A stretch of DNA of 64,000 bases. Origin: Melieria omissa. Taxonomy: Eukaryota; Arthropoda; Insecta; Diptera; Ulidiidae. The position numbers and the translations under genes are program-made. The stretch covers positions 72,766,218-72,830,217 of the forward strand of contig OZ020267.1 of NCBI GenBank assembly GCA_963971225.1, read 5' to 3'. The notes beneath the pieces are model-generated. The model saw only the letters and a program-made list of their open reading frames with translations. It was not told the DNA's origin and ran no database searches. How positions within the stretch are numbered: position 1 is the first letter of the stretch; each line of letters starts with the position of its first letter. This document shows, in pieces, positions 36,495 through 53,500 of the stretch.

Positions 36495-38263
36495 ATTATT
36501 TAATTAGTACAGAATTCAAGTTGAAACTGTTGGTTACGTTAGTGCTTTGCTTAGGGATCTGTCAATCAATCCTCTTATTTCATCTTTCTTTCTTCTTCTG
36601 AAGTTATGTTCTCCCATTTTTGCCCCCGACTTTGGCCATTCGTGTTGTCAAATGTTTTCCTTTGCACTTCTTTGAATACATTCGTCACTCACTCAAATCT
36701 CTCGTTTCTTTTGTTTTTTTATTCGCTCCGCCGTTAGACGAAATTATTCAACTGTTTTTAATTTGGTTGCACAATTCATTTGTTTATTTACTTCAATAGT
36801 CAAATGAACTCAAGACCTTGCTGACTAAAGAATAATACACCATAGGCAGAGATTTCGATTAAGCTCTTTGCTCTTTAGGCAAAGCAAATTTTCATGTTGT
36901 TTCTACTGTATCTATTTTTTGCTTCATTATTTCATGTTGAAATGCTTTGATTCATTTTTTTTAATTCTATATGTAATTTTTAGAAGTTTCGTGTTAAAAT
37001 TTGAATTTACAAAATGTCACGTACACTGTGCACAACCTCTTATATACCAATTTTTTTACACTCCAGCAATATTTCCTCGCTTCAGAAAACTAATATCGCA
37101 TGTGTCATTAAACTGAGCAAGACATGCGACATTTGTTTTCTCAGTTTACAATTTGCTGTGCCAACGTTTGGCCGCAATTTGCTTAGTCGATTTCGTTGCG
37201 CCTCATTTTACATCGTCAAAGAACGCATTTATGCGCCGAACCTTGAAAATTTCCAAACGACCTAAAAAAGACGTAGTACAGTTTTTTATGGGTTATAAAA
37301 TTTACATCGATATATACTATACATATACTTATATATGTTTTTTTGATGTACTCCTAAATACTGATAGCACACATTGTGTTGAACTTTAAACGCGTCGCCA
37401 GTCAATGAGACAAATTGCTCTACGTTGCATTGTTTCGGTCTTTGGCAAATGTGTCAATAAAGCTGAAGTTGTTTTCTTCTGTGTTGTTGTTGTTCATTCA
37501 AAAGTATTTCAATATATACAAATACGGATATGTAAGCATGTAAATTTTACGGCCTAAAGATTAATGTGTGCGGTCTGTTGACTTTTATTGCCAGTCAACG
37601 CACATTTTGCCACGCAAATTAGTAAACATCTGTTTGTTTGTTTGTTTGTATGTGTTGCGCCATTAAATGTTTGCTTGTTTTATATTTGAAAATGATATTC
37701 ATGCTTTTGTTATTGTTGTTGTTGATGCTCGAAAGTTACATATTTACCATTAGCCGCCAATATGGTTCGGGGTCAGTGCAACTGTAAGATTTATGGCGAG
37801 ACAATTAGTGCGGCTTCGGTGGTGTGCGGACAGCCAACCAAAACCGACATGTAAACATTTGAAATTAGTTTATAATCATACGCACAAACAAACAAACAAA
37901 CAAACACAGACACAAACCAATTGGCTTGTAAGAAGCACTGCCAACATTTTGACAGCCATAAGCTGTGCAATGTTGCTTTGTATTGCGTTGTGTTGTTTTG
38001 TTGTAGTGCCCAGTCGAGTGTTGAGGAATTTGCGGTTCGGCTTCAAGTGATAAAGAATCCTAATTGAGGCTAATTTTGAACAAAGTCAATAGTTTTGTTA
38101 ATAACTATCTGAGCATGGCCCTTGGATTACTACGTCTAGAGGAATTTAATCTAATTTGAAATTGGTTAATTATGATATGGAATAGTGTTAGTAATTTAAA
38201 CCAAAATTCTTGCTTTAAGTCAGTTAAAGGAACGAAATTCTGTTGAAATATTTTAAGAAACCA
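36495..38263. other. Gene-free DNA
   Basis: TTTG/CAAA tetranucleotide runs near 37631-37648 and 37886-37904. No convincing gene. Confidence 0.5.
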
Positions 38264-38392
38264 TGAGCCTAATGGGTTTTATAACATGTTGTGATTAGTT
38301 CTAGACTTAAGGGAAGGAAAAGAGATGCTGGCGGACTGAGAGCCTAATCGATTTTATAACATGTTGTGATTAGTTGGAGAGTTAAGGGAAAG
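38264..38392. repeat. Two-copy tandem duplication, about 73-bp period
   Basis: Both copies contain TTTTATAACATGTTGTGATT followed by AGTT and a TTAAGGGAA block. Confidence 0.75.
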
Positions 38393-38516
38393 GGACTTAA
38401 GGTTTCGTTGGACTGTATTGTGGGTGTTTTTGTGCTGCATCAGCGACACTTGTCTTCATTCCCTAAACAACAAAAGATCCAATAACTAGAAGCTTTTATG
38501 CAAAATGGAATACAAG

Positions 38517-38718
38517 AAAATTCAAATGGAATGTCAAGACGAAAATTGAAAATTGATATCAACGAACAGATACATTTACACAACATAATCGTTGTAATCT
38601 ACTTGGAAGAATTGACGACAATATTGTTACAAAAATATACATTAAATTAAATTTATTGAACAACGCAGGCCTAGTTCGTATCGCTGCATTGTGCCACAAT
38701 AAAACACACTGAAATTCT
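38517..38718. repeat. Dispersed repeat, second copy of 36238-36424
   Basis: Matches 36238-36424 in direct orientation, with a small AT-rich insertion near 38635. Both end with AATAAAACACACTGAAATTC. This copy lacks the short flanking direct repeats of the first. Confidence 0.75.
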
Positions 38719-38772
38719 AAAGCGCAGTTCACCGCGGTACTTACTTAATTTACAAAATTTTCCACCGATAGT

Positions 38773-38962
38773 TTAAGTCGTGCTTAAAACTTCCTTTAAT
38801 ACTTGTTTCTTCTTCTCGAACATACCAGCATTACCTCGAACCATCTCTGCGAAAATTCCTGCAAAATTGCCATACCTCCCAGAAGTAAGCAATGCCGCTG
38901 TTGCCAACAAACGCCCGTTCAATGTTATTGTCTTGCTTTGTGCTAGAAGCATTGCAAGCTGA
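38773..38962. repeat. Dispersed repeat, inverted copy of 23648-23860
   Basis: See 23648. The minus-strand frame from 39018 reads NGRLLATAALLTSGRYGNFA then GIFAEMVRGNAG. The plus strand is open too. Confidence 0.5.
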
Positions 38963-39282
38963 TTGTCACAATATGATATTCTAACTAACGACTTATGGAC
39001 TAATCGAAAGGATTGCAAATTTTCAGGGTCATCATGGCCAATTTTAAAAACTTAGTGAAAAGACATAATAGCTTGTAGAGTTCAATAGTTATAATTCAAG
39101 TACAAATATGATCCAACCATGGCGCATACTTTTAGTACCATTAGCAGTAGTTGTCAATATGCTGAATAGGTCAAATCAATGCACTACTTACATTTCGTTG
39201 TTCAGAGCCACAACTAAATTGACTCAAGTGGAAACGGTTTCTAAAAGAATCATTAAGAACTCACAGATGCTGGGCTAAAAGT
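38963..39282. other. Gene-free DNA
   Basis: Nothing recognisable. Confidence 0.4.
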
Positions 39283-39779
39283 AGAGATGAAGGTAGAGGG
39301 AGATCTATGTCTACCTATGTTAAGTAGAGGCAAAGGCAGAGGCAGATGCAGTTGTAAAGGTAGAGGTCAGTGTTGCCAGATATCTGAAATTACTTTCTCT
39401 TAAATCTTAAAAAATACTGAAAATTCCTCCCACAACTTACGAATATCTCTTAAAATTTTTCTCTACACATTCCCAGCCTTTTTTTATTCATCTTCAGCTA
39501 AGCAACCACAACTTAACAATAACAAATGAGTAAATAAAAAGTGAAATTTTCGCCGGGATTTCATTGAGACAGGAAGAAGTGAGAACAAGATAGAACGAAC
39601 TAACATTTTGTAAGCTTAAAAATGTTAAACACAATAGCTGCTATATTTCGTTATTCAAAAATCTCCCAAAAAAACCACTAAGGATACGAAAATTCAACTA
39701 ACATAAAATATGAATCTCCTAAACTTTATCCTAAACAATTCTTCCTACTAAAAATTCTTTTGAAAGGTCAAACATTTCC
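39283..39779. other. Left fringe of the satellite
   Basis: 39283-39365 carries scattered GTAGAG, GGCAGAG and GGTAGAGG hexamers that look like decayed relatives of the satellite unit. 39366-39770 is AT-rich unique-looking DNA. Confidence 0.5.
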
Positions 39780-39895
39780 GAGATAGAGATAAAGCTGGAG
39801 ATAGAGATAGAGATGGAGATGGAGATGGAGATGGAGGTAGAGATAGAGATAGAGATAGAGATAGAGATAGAGATAGAGATAGAGATAGAGATAGA
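39780..39895. repeat. GAGATA border block of the satellite
   Basis: GAGATA units with some GGAGAT variants (39810-39835). The block changes abruptly to pure GATATA at 39896. The AGATAG contexts here fit the WGATAR consensus of GATA factors, unlike the core unit. Confidence 0.9.
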
Positions 39896-42800
39896 GATAT
39901 AGATATAGATATAGATATAGATATAGATATAGATATAGATATAGATATAGATATAGATATAGATATAGATATAGATATAGATATAGATATAGATATAGAT
40001 ATAGATATAGATATAGATATAGATATAGATATAGATATAGATATAGATATAGATATAGATATAGATATAGATATAGATATAGATATAGATATAGATATAG
40101 ATATAGATATAGATATAGATATAGATATAGATATAGATATAGATATAGATATAGATATAGATATAGATATAGATATAGATATAGATATAGATATAGATAT
40201 AGATATAGATATAGATATAGATATAGATATAGATATAGATATAGATATAGATATAGATATAGATATAGATATAGATATAGATATAGATATAGATATAGAT
40301 ATAGATATAGATATAGATATAGATATAGATATAGATATAGATATAGATATAGATATAGATATAGATATAGATATAGATATAGATATAGATATAGATATAG
40401 ATATAGATATAGATATAGATATAGATATAGATATAGATATAGATATAGATATAGATATAGATATAGATATAGATATAGATATAGATATAGATATAGATAT
40501 AGATATAGATATAGATATAGATATAGATATAGATATAGATATAGATATAGATATAGATATAGATATAGATATAGATATAGATATAGATATAGATATAGAT
40601 ATAGATATAGATATAGATATAGATATAGATATAGATATAGATATAGATATAGATATAGATATAGATATAGATATAGATATAGATATAGATATAGATATAG
40701 ATATAGATATAGATATAGATATAGATATAGATATAGATATAGATATAGATATAGATATAGATATAGATATAGATATAGATATAGATATAGATATAGATAT
40801 AGATATAGATATAGATATAGATATAGATATAGATATAGATATAGATATAGATATAGATATAGATATAGATATAGATATAGATATAGATATAGATATAGAT
40901 ATAGATATAGATATAGATATAGATATAGATATAGATATAGATATAGATATAGATATAGATATAGATATAGATATAGATATAGATATAGATATAGATATAG
41001 ATATAGATATAGATATAGATATAGATATAGATATAGATATAGATATAGATATAGATATAGATATAGATATAGATATAGATATAGATATAGATATAGATAT
41101 AGATATAGATATAGATATAGATATAGATATAGATATAGATATAGATATAGATATAGATATAGATATAGATATAGATATAGATATAGATATAGATATAGAT
41201 ATAGATATAGATATAGATATAGATATAGATATAGATATAGATATAGATATAGATATAGATATAGATATAGATATAGATATAGATATAGATATAGATATAG
41301 ATATAGATATAGATATAGATATAGATATAGATATAGATATAGATATAGATATAGATATAGATATAGATATAGATATAGATATAGATATAGATATAGATAT
41401 AGATATAGATATAGATATAGATATAGATATAGATATAGATATAGATATAGATATAGATATAGATATAGATATAGATATAGATATAGATATAGATATAGAT
41501 ATAGATATAGATATAGATATAGATATAGATATAGATATAGATATAGATATAGATATAGATATAGATATAGATATAGATATAGATATAGATATAGATATAG
41601 ATATAGATATAGATATAGATATAGATATAGATATAGATATAGATATAGATATAGATATAGATATAGATATAGATATAGATATAGATATAGATATAGATAT
41701 AGATATAGATATAGATATAGATATAGATATAGATATAGATATAGATATAGATATAGATATAGATATAGATATAGATATAGATATAGATATAGATATAGAT
41801 ATAGATATAGATATAGATATAGATATAGATATAGATATAGATATAGATATAGATATAGATATAGATATAGATATAGATATAGATATAGATATAGATATAG
41901 ATATAGATATAGATATAGATATAGATATAGATATAGATATAGATATAGATATAGATATAGATATAGATATAGATATAGATATAGATATAGATATAGATAT
42001 AGATATAGATATAGATATAGATATAGATATAGATATAGATATAGATATAGATATAGATATAGATATAGATATAGATATAGATATAGATATAGATATAGAT
42101 ATAGATATAGATATAGATATAGATATAGATATAGATATAGATATAGATATAGATATAGATATAGATATAGATATAGATATAGATATAGATATAGATATAG
42201 ATATAGATATAGATATAGATATAGATATAGATATAGATATAGATATAGATATAGATATAGATATAGATATAGATATAGATATAGATATAGATATAGATAT
42301 AGATATAGATATAGATATAGATATAGATATAGATATAGATATAGATATAGATATAGATATAGATATAGATATAGATATAGATATAGATATAGATATAGAT
42401 ATAGATATAGATATAGATATAGATATAGATATAGATATAGATATAGATATAGATATAGATATAGATATAGATATAGATATAGATATAGATATAGATATAG
42501 ATATAGATATAGATATAGATATAGATATAGATATAGATATAGATATAGATATAGATATAGATATAGATATAGATATAGATATAGATATAGATATAGATAT
42601 AGATATAGATATAGATATAGATATAGATATAGATATAGATATAGATATAGATATAGATATAGATATAGATATAGATATAGATATAGATATAGATATAGAT
42701 ATAGATATAGATATAGATATAGATATAGATATAGATATAGATATAGATATAGATATAGATATAGATATAGATATAGATATAGATATAGATATAGATATAG

Positions 42801-44365
42801 ATATAGATATAGATATAGATATAGATATAGATATAGATATAGATATAGATATAGATATAGATATAGATATAGATATAGATATAGATATAGATATAGATAT
42901 AGATATAGATATAGATATAGATATAGATATAGATATAGATATAGATATAGATATAGATATAGATATAGATATAGATATAGATATAGATATAGATATAGAT
43001 ATAGATATAGATATAGATATAGATATAGATATAGATATAGATATAGATATAGATATAGATATAGATATAGATATAGATATAGATATAGATATAGATATAG
43101 ATATAGATATAGATATAGATATAGATATAGATATAGATATAGATATAGATATAGATATAGATATAGATATAGATATAGATATAGATATAGATATAGATAT
43201 AGATATAGATATAGATATAGATATAGATATAGATATAGATATAGATATAGATATAGATATAGATATAGATATAGATATAGATATAGATATAGATATAGAT
43301 ATAGATATAGATATAGATATAGATATAGATATAGATATAGATATAGATATAGATATAGATATAGATATAGATATAGATATAGATATAGATATAGATATAG
43401 ATATAGATATAGATATAGATATAGATATAGATATAGATATAGATATAGATATAGATATAGATATAGATATAGATATAGATATAGATATAGATATAGATAT
43501 AGATATAGATATAGATATAGATATAGATATAGATATAGATATAGATATAGATATAGATATAGATATAGATATAGATATAGATATAGATATAGATATAGAT
43601 ATAGATATAGATATAGATATAGATATAGATATAGATATAGATATAGATATAGATATAGATATAGATATAGATATAGATATAGATATAGATATAGATATAG
43701 ATATAGATATAGATATAGATATAGATATAGATATAGATATAGATATAGATATAGATATAGATATAGATATAGATATAGATATAGATATAGATATAGATAT
43801 AGATATAGATATAGATATAGATATAGATATAGATATAGATATAGATATAGATATAGATATAGATATAGATATAGATATAGATATAGATATAGATATAGAT
43901 ATAGATATAGATATAGATATAGATATAGATATAGATATAGATATAGATATAGATATAGATATAGATATAGATATAGATATAGATATAGATATAGATATAG
44001 ATATAGATATAGATATAGATATAGATATAGATATAGATATAGATATAGATATAGATATAGATATAGATATAGATATAGATATAGATATAGATATAGATAT
44101 AGATATAGATATAGATATAGATATAGATATAGATATAGATATAGATATAGATATAGATATAGATATAGATATAGATATAGATATAGATATAGATATAGAT
44201 ATAGATATAGATATAGATATAGATATAGATATAGATATAGATATAGATATAGATATAGATATAGATATAGATATAGATATAGATATAGATATAGATATAG
44301 ATATAGATATAGATATAGATATAGATATAGATATAGATATAGATATAGATATAGATATAGATATA
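39896..44365. repeat. GATATA hexanucleotide satellite, block 1 (about 745 units)
   Basis: An uninterrupted GATATA array of about 4.47 kb. I saw no substitution or phase change. On the minus strand two frames are open throughout (alternating Ser-Ile or Tyr-Leu); this follows from the unit length being a multiple of three and is not evidence of a protein. Confidence 0.98.
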
Positions 44366-44508
44366 CAGTTGCGGTCAAAATAATAGTAGTACGCGTACAA
44401 CGAAAAGAAAATTAAGAAAAAATAATCTGCTTTTCTTTACAAATATTTACTTTGTATTTTTTTTAACAAGTTATATGTGTTTACAATGCAATCATAAAAG
44501 AAAACTTA
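44366..44508 (+). mobile_element. Tc1-like transposon end fragment inside the satellite
   Basis: This 143-bp non-satellite segment starts CAGTTGCGGTCAAAATAATA directly after TA, the form of the terminal repeat and TA target of Tc1-like elements. The opposite end shows no matching inverted repeat, so only one end of an element is present. No coding potential remains. The GATATA phase is the same on both sides. Confidence 0.7.
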
Positions 44509-47500
44509 AGATATAGATATAGATATAGATATAGATATAGATATAGATATAGATATAGATATAGATATAGATATAGATATAGATATAGATATAGATATAG
44601 ATATAGATATAGATATAGATATAGATATAGATATAGATATAGATATAGATATAGATATAGATATAGATATAGATATAGATATAGATATAGATATAGATAT
44701 AGATATAGATATAGATATAGATATAGATATAGATATAGATATAGATATAGATATAGATATAGATATAGATATAGATATAGATATAGATATAGATATAGAT
44801 ATAGATATAGATATAGATATAGATATAGATATAGATATAGATATAGATATAGATATAGATATAGATATAGATATAGATATAGATATAGATATAGATATAG
44901 ATATAGATATAGATATAGATATAGATATAGATATAGATATAGATATAGATATAGATATAGATATAGATATAGATATAGATATAGATATAGATATAGATAT
45001 AGATATAGATATAGATATAGATATAGATATAGATATAGATATAGATATAGATATAGATATAGATATAGATATAGATATAGATATAGATATAGATATAGAT
45101 ATAGATATAGATATAGATATAGATATAGATATAGATATAGATATAGATATAGATATAGATATAGATATAGATATAGATATAGATATAGATATAGATATAG
45201 ATATAGATATAGATATAGATATAGATATAGATATAGATATAGATATAGATATAGATATAGATATAGATATAGATATAGATATAGATATAGATATAGATAT
45301 AGATATAGATATAGATATAGATATAGATATAGATATAGATATAGATATAGATATAGATATAGATATAGATATAGATATAGATATAGATATAGATATAGAT
45401 ATAGATATAGATATAGATATAGATATAGATATAGATATAGATATAGATATAGATATAGATATAGATATAGATATAGATATAGATATAGATATAGATATAG
45501 ATATAGATATAGATATAGATATAGATATAGATATAGATATAGATATAGATATAGATATAGATATAGATATAGATATAGATATAGATATAGATATAGATAT
45601 AGATATAGATATAGATATAGATATAGATATAGATATAGATATAGATATAGATATAGATATAGATATAGATATAGATATAGATATAGATATAGATATAGAT
45701 ATAGATATAGATATAGATATAGATATAGATATAGATATAGATATAGATATAGATATAGATATAGATATAGATATAGATATAGATATAGATATAGATATAG
45801 ATATAGATATAGATATAGATATAGATATAGATATAGATATAGATATAGATATAGATATAGATATAGATATAGATATAGATATAGATATAGATATAGATAT
45901 AGATATAGATATAGATATAGATATAGATATAGATATAGATATAGATATAGATATAGATATAGATATAGATATAGATATAGATATAGATATAGATATAGAT
46001 ATAGATATAGATATAGATATAGATATAGATATAGATATAGATATAGATATAGATATAGATATAGATATAGATATAGATATAGATATAGATATAGATATAG
46101 ATATAGATATAGATATAGATATAGATATAGATATAGATATAGATATAGATATAGATATAGATATAGATATAGATATAGATATAGATATAGATATAGATAT
46201 AGATATAGATATAGATATAGATATAGATATAGATATAGATATAGATATAGATATAGATATAGATATAGATATAGATATAGATATAGATATAGATATAGAT
46301 ATAGATATAGATATAGATATAGATATAGATATAGATATAGATATAGATATAGATATAGATATAGATATAGATATAGATATAGATATAGATATAGATATAG
46401 ATATAGATATAGATATAGATATAGATATAGATATAGATATAGATATAGATATAGATATAGATATAGATATAGATATAGATATAGATATAGATATAGATAT
46501 AGATATAGATATAGATATAGATATAGATATAGATATAGATATAGATATAGATATAGATATAGATATAGATATAGATATAGATATAGATATAGATATAGAT
46601 ATAGATATAGATATAGATATAGATATAGATATAGATATAGATATAGATATAGATATAGATATAGATATAGATATAGATATAGATATAGATATAGATATAG
46701 ATATAGATATAGATATAGATATAGATATAGATATAGATATAGATATAGATATAGATATAGATATAGATATAGATATAGATATAGATATAGATATAGATAT
46801 AGATATAGATATAGATATAGATATAGATATAGATATAGATATAGATATAGATATAGATATAGATATAGATATAGATATAGATATAGATATAGATATAGAT
46901 ATAGATATAGATATAGATATAGATATAGATATAGATATAGATATAGATATAGATATAGATATAGATATAGATATAGATATAGATATAGATATAGATATAG
47001 ATATAGATATAGATATAGATATAGATATAGATATAGATATAGATATAGATATAGATATAGATATAGATATAGATATAGATATAGATATAGATATAGATAT
47101 AGATATAGATATAGATATAGATATAGATATAGATATAGATATAGATATAGATATAGATATAGATATAGATATAGATATAGATATAGATATAGATATAGAT
47201 ATAGATATAGATATAGATATAGATATAGATATAGATATAGATATAGATATAGATATAGATATAGATATAGATATAGATATAGATATAGATATAGATATAG
47301 ATATAGATATAGATATAGATATAGATATAGATATAGATATAGATATAGATATAGATATAGATATAGATATAGATATAGATATAGATATAGATATAGATAT
47401 AGATATAGATATAGATATAGATATAGATATAGATATAGATATAGATATAGATATAGATATAGATATAGATATAGATATAGATATAGATATAGATATAGAT

Positions 47501-50500
47501 ATAGATATAGATATAGATATAGATATAGATATAGATATAGATATAGATATAGATATAGATATAGATATAGATATAGATATAGATATAGATATAGATATAG
47601 ATATAGATATAGATATAGATATAGATATAGATATAGATATAGATATAGATATAGATATAGATATAGATATAGATATAGATATAGATATAGATATAGATAT
47701 AGATATAGATATAGATATAGATATAGATATAGATATAGATATAGATATAGATATAGATATAGATATAGATATAGATATAGATATAGATATAGATATAGAT
47801 ATAGATATAGATATAGATATAGATATAGATATAGATATAGATATAGATATAGATATAGATATAGATATAGATATAGATATAGATATAGATATAGATATAG
47901 ATATAGATATAGATATAGATATAGATATAGATATAGATATAGATATAGATATAGATATAGATATAGATATAGATATAGATATAGATATAGATATAGATAT
48001 AGATATAGATATAGATATAGATATAGATATAGATATAGATATAGATATAGATATAGATATAGATATAGATATAGATATAGATATAGATATAGATATAGAT
48101 ATAGATATAGATATAGATATAGATATAGATATAGATATAGATATAGATATAGATATAGATATAGATATAGATATAGATATAGATATAGATATAGATATAG
48201 ATATAGATATAGATATAGATATAGATATAGATATAGATATAGATATAGATATAGATATAGATATAGATATAGATATAGATATAGATATAGATATAGATAT
48301 AGATATAGATATAGATATAGATATAGATATAGATATAGATATAGATATAGATATAGATATAGATATAGATATAGATATAGATATAGATATAGATATAGAT
48401 ATAGATATAGATATAGATATAGATATAGATATAGATATAGATATAGATATAGATATAGATATAGATATAGATATAGATATAGATATAGATATAGATATAG
48501 ATATAGATATAGATATAGATATAGATATAGATATAGATATAGATATAGATATAGATATAGATATAGATATAGATATAGATATAGATATAGATATAGATAT
48601 AGATATAGATATAGATATAGATATAGATATAGATATAGATATAGATATAGATATAGATATAGATATAGATATAGATATAGATATAGATATAGATATAGAT
48701 ATAGATATAGATATAGATATAGATATAGATATAGATATAGATATAGATATAGATATAGATATAGATATAGATATAGATATAGATATAGATATAGATATAG
48801 ATATAGATATAGATATAGATATAGATATAGATATAGATATAGATATAGATATAGATATAGATATAGATATAGATATAGATATAGATATAGATATAGATAT
48901 AGATATAGATATAGATATAGATATAGATATAGATATAGATATAGATATAGATATAGATATAGATATAGATATAGATATAGATATAGATATAGATATAGAT
49001 ATAGATATAGATATAGATATAGATATAGATATAGATATAGATATAGATATAGATATAGATATAGATATAGATATAGATATAGATATAGATATAGATATAG
49101 ATATAGATATAGATATAGATATAGATATAGATATAGATATAGATATAGATATAGATATAGATATAGATATAGATATAGATATAGATATAGATATAGATAT
49201 AGATATAGATATAGATATAGATATAGATATAGATATAGATATAGATATAGATATAGATATAGATATAGATATAGATATAGATATAGATATAGATATAGAT
49301 ATAGATATAGATATAGATATAGATATAGATATAGATATAGATATAGATATAGATATAGATATAGATATAGATATAGATATAGATATAGATATAGATATAG
49401 ATATAGATATAGATATAGATATAGATATAGATATAGATATAGATATAGATATAGATATAGATATAGATATAGATATAGATATAGATATAGATATAGATAT
49501 AGATATAGATATAGATATAGATATAGATATAGATATAGATATAGATATAGATATAGATATAGATATAGATATAGATATAGATATAGATATAGATATAGAT
49601 ATAGATATAGATATAGATATAGATATAGATATAGATATAGATATAGATATAGATATAGATATAGATATAGATATAGATATAGATATAGATATAGATATAG
49701 ATATAGATATAGATATAGATATAGATATAGATATAGATATAGATATAGATATAGATATAGATATAGATATAGATATAGATATAGATATAGATATAGATAT
49801 AGATATAGATATAGATATAGATATAGATATAGATATAGATATAGATATAGATATAGATATAGATATAGATATAGATATAGATATAGATATAGATATAGAT
49901 ATAGATATAGATATAGATATAGATATAGATATAGATATAGATATAGATATAGATATAGATATAGATATAGATATAGATATAGATATAGATATAGATATAG
50001 ATATAGATATAGATATAGATATAGATATAGATATAGATATAGATATAGATATAGATATAGATATAGATATAGATATAGATATAGATATAGATATAGATAT
50101 AGATATAGATATAGATATAGATATAGATATAGATATAGATATAGATATAGATATAGATATAGATATAGATATAGATATAGATATAGATATAGATATAGAT
50201 ATAGATATAGATATAGATATAGATATAGATATAGATATAGATATAGATATAGATATAGATATAGATATAGATATAGATATAGATATAGATATAGATATAG
50301 ATATAGATATAGATATAGATATAGATATAGATATAGATATAGATATAGATATAGATATAGATATAGATATAGATATAGATATAGATATAGATATAGATAT
50401 AGATATAGATATAGATATAGATATAGATATAGATATAGATATAGATATAGATATAGATATAGATATAGATATAGATATAGATATAGATATAGATATAGAT

Positions 50501-53500
50501 ATAGATATAGATATAGATATAGATATAGATATAGATATAGATATAGATATAGATATAGATATAGATATAGATATAGATATAGATATAGATATAGATATAG
50601 ATATAGATATAGATATAGATATAGATATAGATATAGATATAGATATAGATATAGATATAGATATAGATATAGATATAGATATAGATATAGATATAGATAT
50701 AGATATAGATATAGATATAGATATAGATATAGATATAGATATAGATATAGATATAGATATAGATATAGATATAGATATAGATATAGATATAGATATAGAT
50801 ATAGATATAGATATAGATATAGATATAGATATAGATATAGATATAGATATAGATATAGATATAGATATAGATATAGATATAGATATAGATATAGATATAG
50901 ATATAGATATAGATATAGATATAGATATAGATATAGATATAGATATAGATATAGATATAGATATAGATATAGATATAGATATAGATATAGATATAGATAT
51001 AGATATAGATATAGATATAGATATAGATATAGATATAGATATAGATATAGATATAGATATAGATATAGATATAGATATAGATATAGATATAGATATAGAT
51101 ATAGATATAGATATAGATATAGATATAGATATAGATATAGATATAGATATAGATATAGATATAGATATAGATATAGATATAGATATAGATATAGATATAG
51201 ATATAGATATAGATATAGATATAGATATAGATATAGATATAGATATAGATATAGATATAGATATAGATATAGATATAGATATAGATATAGATATAGATAT
51301 AGATATAGATATAGATATAGATATAGATATAGATATAGATATAGATATAGATATAGATATAGATATAGATATAGATATAGATATAGATATAGATATAGAT
51401 ATAGATATAGATATAGATATAGATATAGATATAGATATAGATATAGATATAGATATAGATATAGATATAGATATAGATATAGATATAGATATAGATATAG
51501 ATATAGATATAGATATAGATATAGATATAGATATAGATATAGATATAGATATAGATATAGATATAGATATAGATATAGATATAGATATAGATATAGATAT
51601 AGATATAGATATAGATATAGATATAGATATAGATATAGATATAGATATAGATATAGATATAGATATAGATATAGATATAGATATAGATATAGATATAGAT
51701 ATAGATATAGATATAGATATAGATATAGATATAGATATAGATATAGATATAGATATAGATATAGATATAGATATAGATATAGATATAGATATAGATATAG
51801 ATATAGATATAGATATAGATATAGATATAGATATAGATATAGATATAGATATAGATATAGATATAGATATAGATATAGATATAGATATAGATATAGATAT
51901 AGATATAGATATAGATATAGATATAGATATAGATATAGATATAGATATAGATATAGATATAGATATAGATATAGATATAGATATAGATATAGATATAGAT
52001 ATAGATATAGATATAGATATAGATATAGATATAGATATAGATATAGATATAGATATAGATATAGATATAGATATAGATATAGATATAGATATAGATATAG
52101 ATATAGATATAGATATAGATATAGATATAGATATAGATATAGATATAGATATAGATATAGATATAGATATAGATATAGATATAGATATAGATATAGATAT
52201 AGATATAGATATAGATATAGATATAGATATAGATATAGATATAGATATAGATATAGATATAGATATAGATATAGATATAGATATAGATATAGATATAGAT
52301 ATAGATATAGATATAGATATAGATATAGATATAGATATAGATATAGATATAGATATAGATATAGATATAGATATAGATATAGATATAGATATAGATATAG
52401 ATATAGATATAGATATAGATATAGATATAGATATAGATATAGATATAGATATAGATATAGATATAGATATAGATATAGATATAGATATAGATATAGATAT
52501 AGATATAGATATAGATATAGATATAGATATAGATATAGATATAGATATAGATATAGATATAGATATAGATATAGATATAGATATAGATATAGATATAGAT
52601 ATAGATATAGATATAGATATAGATATAGATATAGATATAGATATAGATATAGATATAGATATAGATATAGATATAGATATAGATATAGATATAGATATAG
52701 ATATAGATATAGATATAGATATAGATATAGATATAGATATAGATATAGATATAGATATAGATATAGATATAGATATAGATATAGATATAGATATAGATAT
52801 AGATATAGATATAGATATAGATATAGATATAGATATAGATATAGATATAGATATAGATATAGATATAGATATAGATATAGATATAGATATAGATATAGAT
52901 ATAGATATAGATATAGATATAGATATAGATATAGATATAGATATAGATATAGATATAGATATAGATATAGATATAGATATAGATATAGATATAGATATAG
53001 ATATAGATATAGATATAGATATAGATATAGATATAGATATAGATATAGATATAGATATAGATATAGATATAGATATAGATATAGATATAGATATAGATAT
53101 AGATATAGATATAGATATAGATATAGATATAGATATAGATATAGATATAGATATAGATATAGATATAGATATAGATATAGATATAGATATAGATATAGAT
53201 ATAGATATAGATATAGATATAGATATAGATATAGATATAGATATAGATATAGATATAGATATAGATATAGATATAGATATAGATATAGATATAGATATAG
53301 ATATAGATATAGATATAGATATAGATATAGATATAGATATAGATATAGATATAGATATAGATATAGATATAGATATAGATATAGATATAGATATAGATAT
53401 AGATATAGATATAGATATAGATATAGATATAGATATAGATATAGATATAGATATAGATATAGATATAGATATAGATATAGATATAGATATAGATATAGAT

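Noticed and set aside
39748..44400. Two minus-strand reading frames of about 1,550 and 1,536 codons (Ser-Ile and Tyr-Leu dipeptides)
   Set aside because: They are translations of the GATATA satellite. A 6-bp unit without a stop in that frame stays open for any length. There is no start context, domain or exon evidence.
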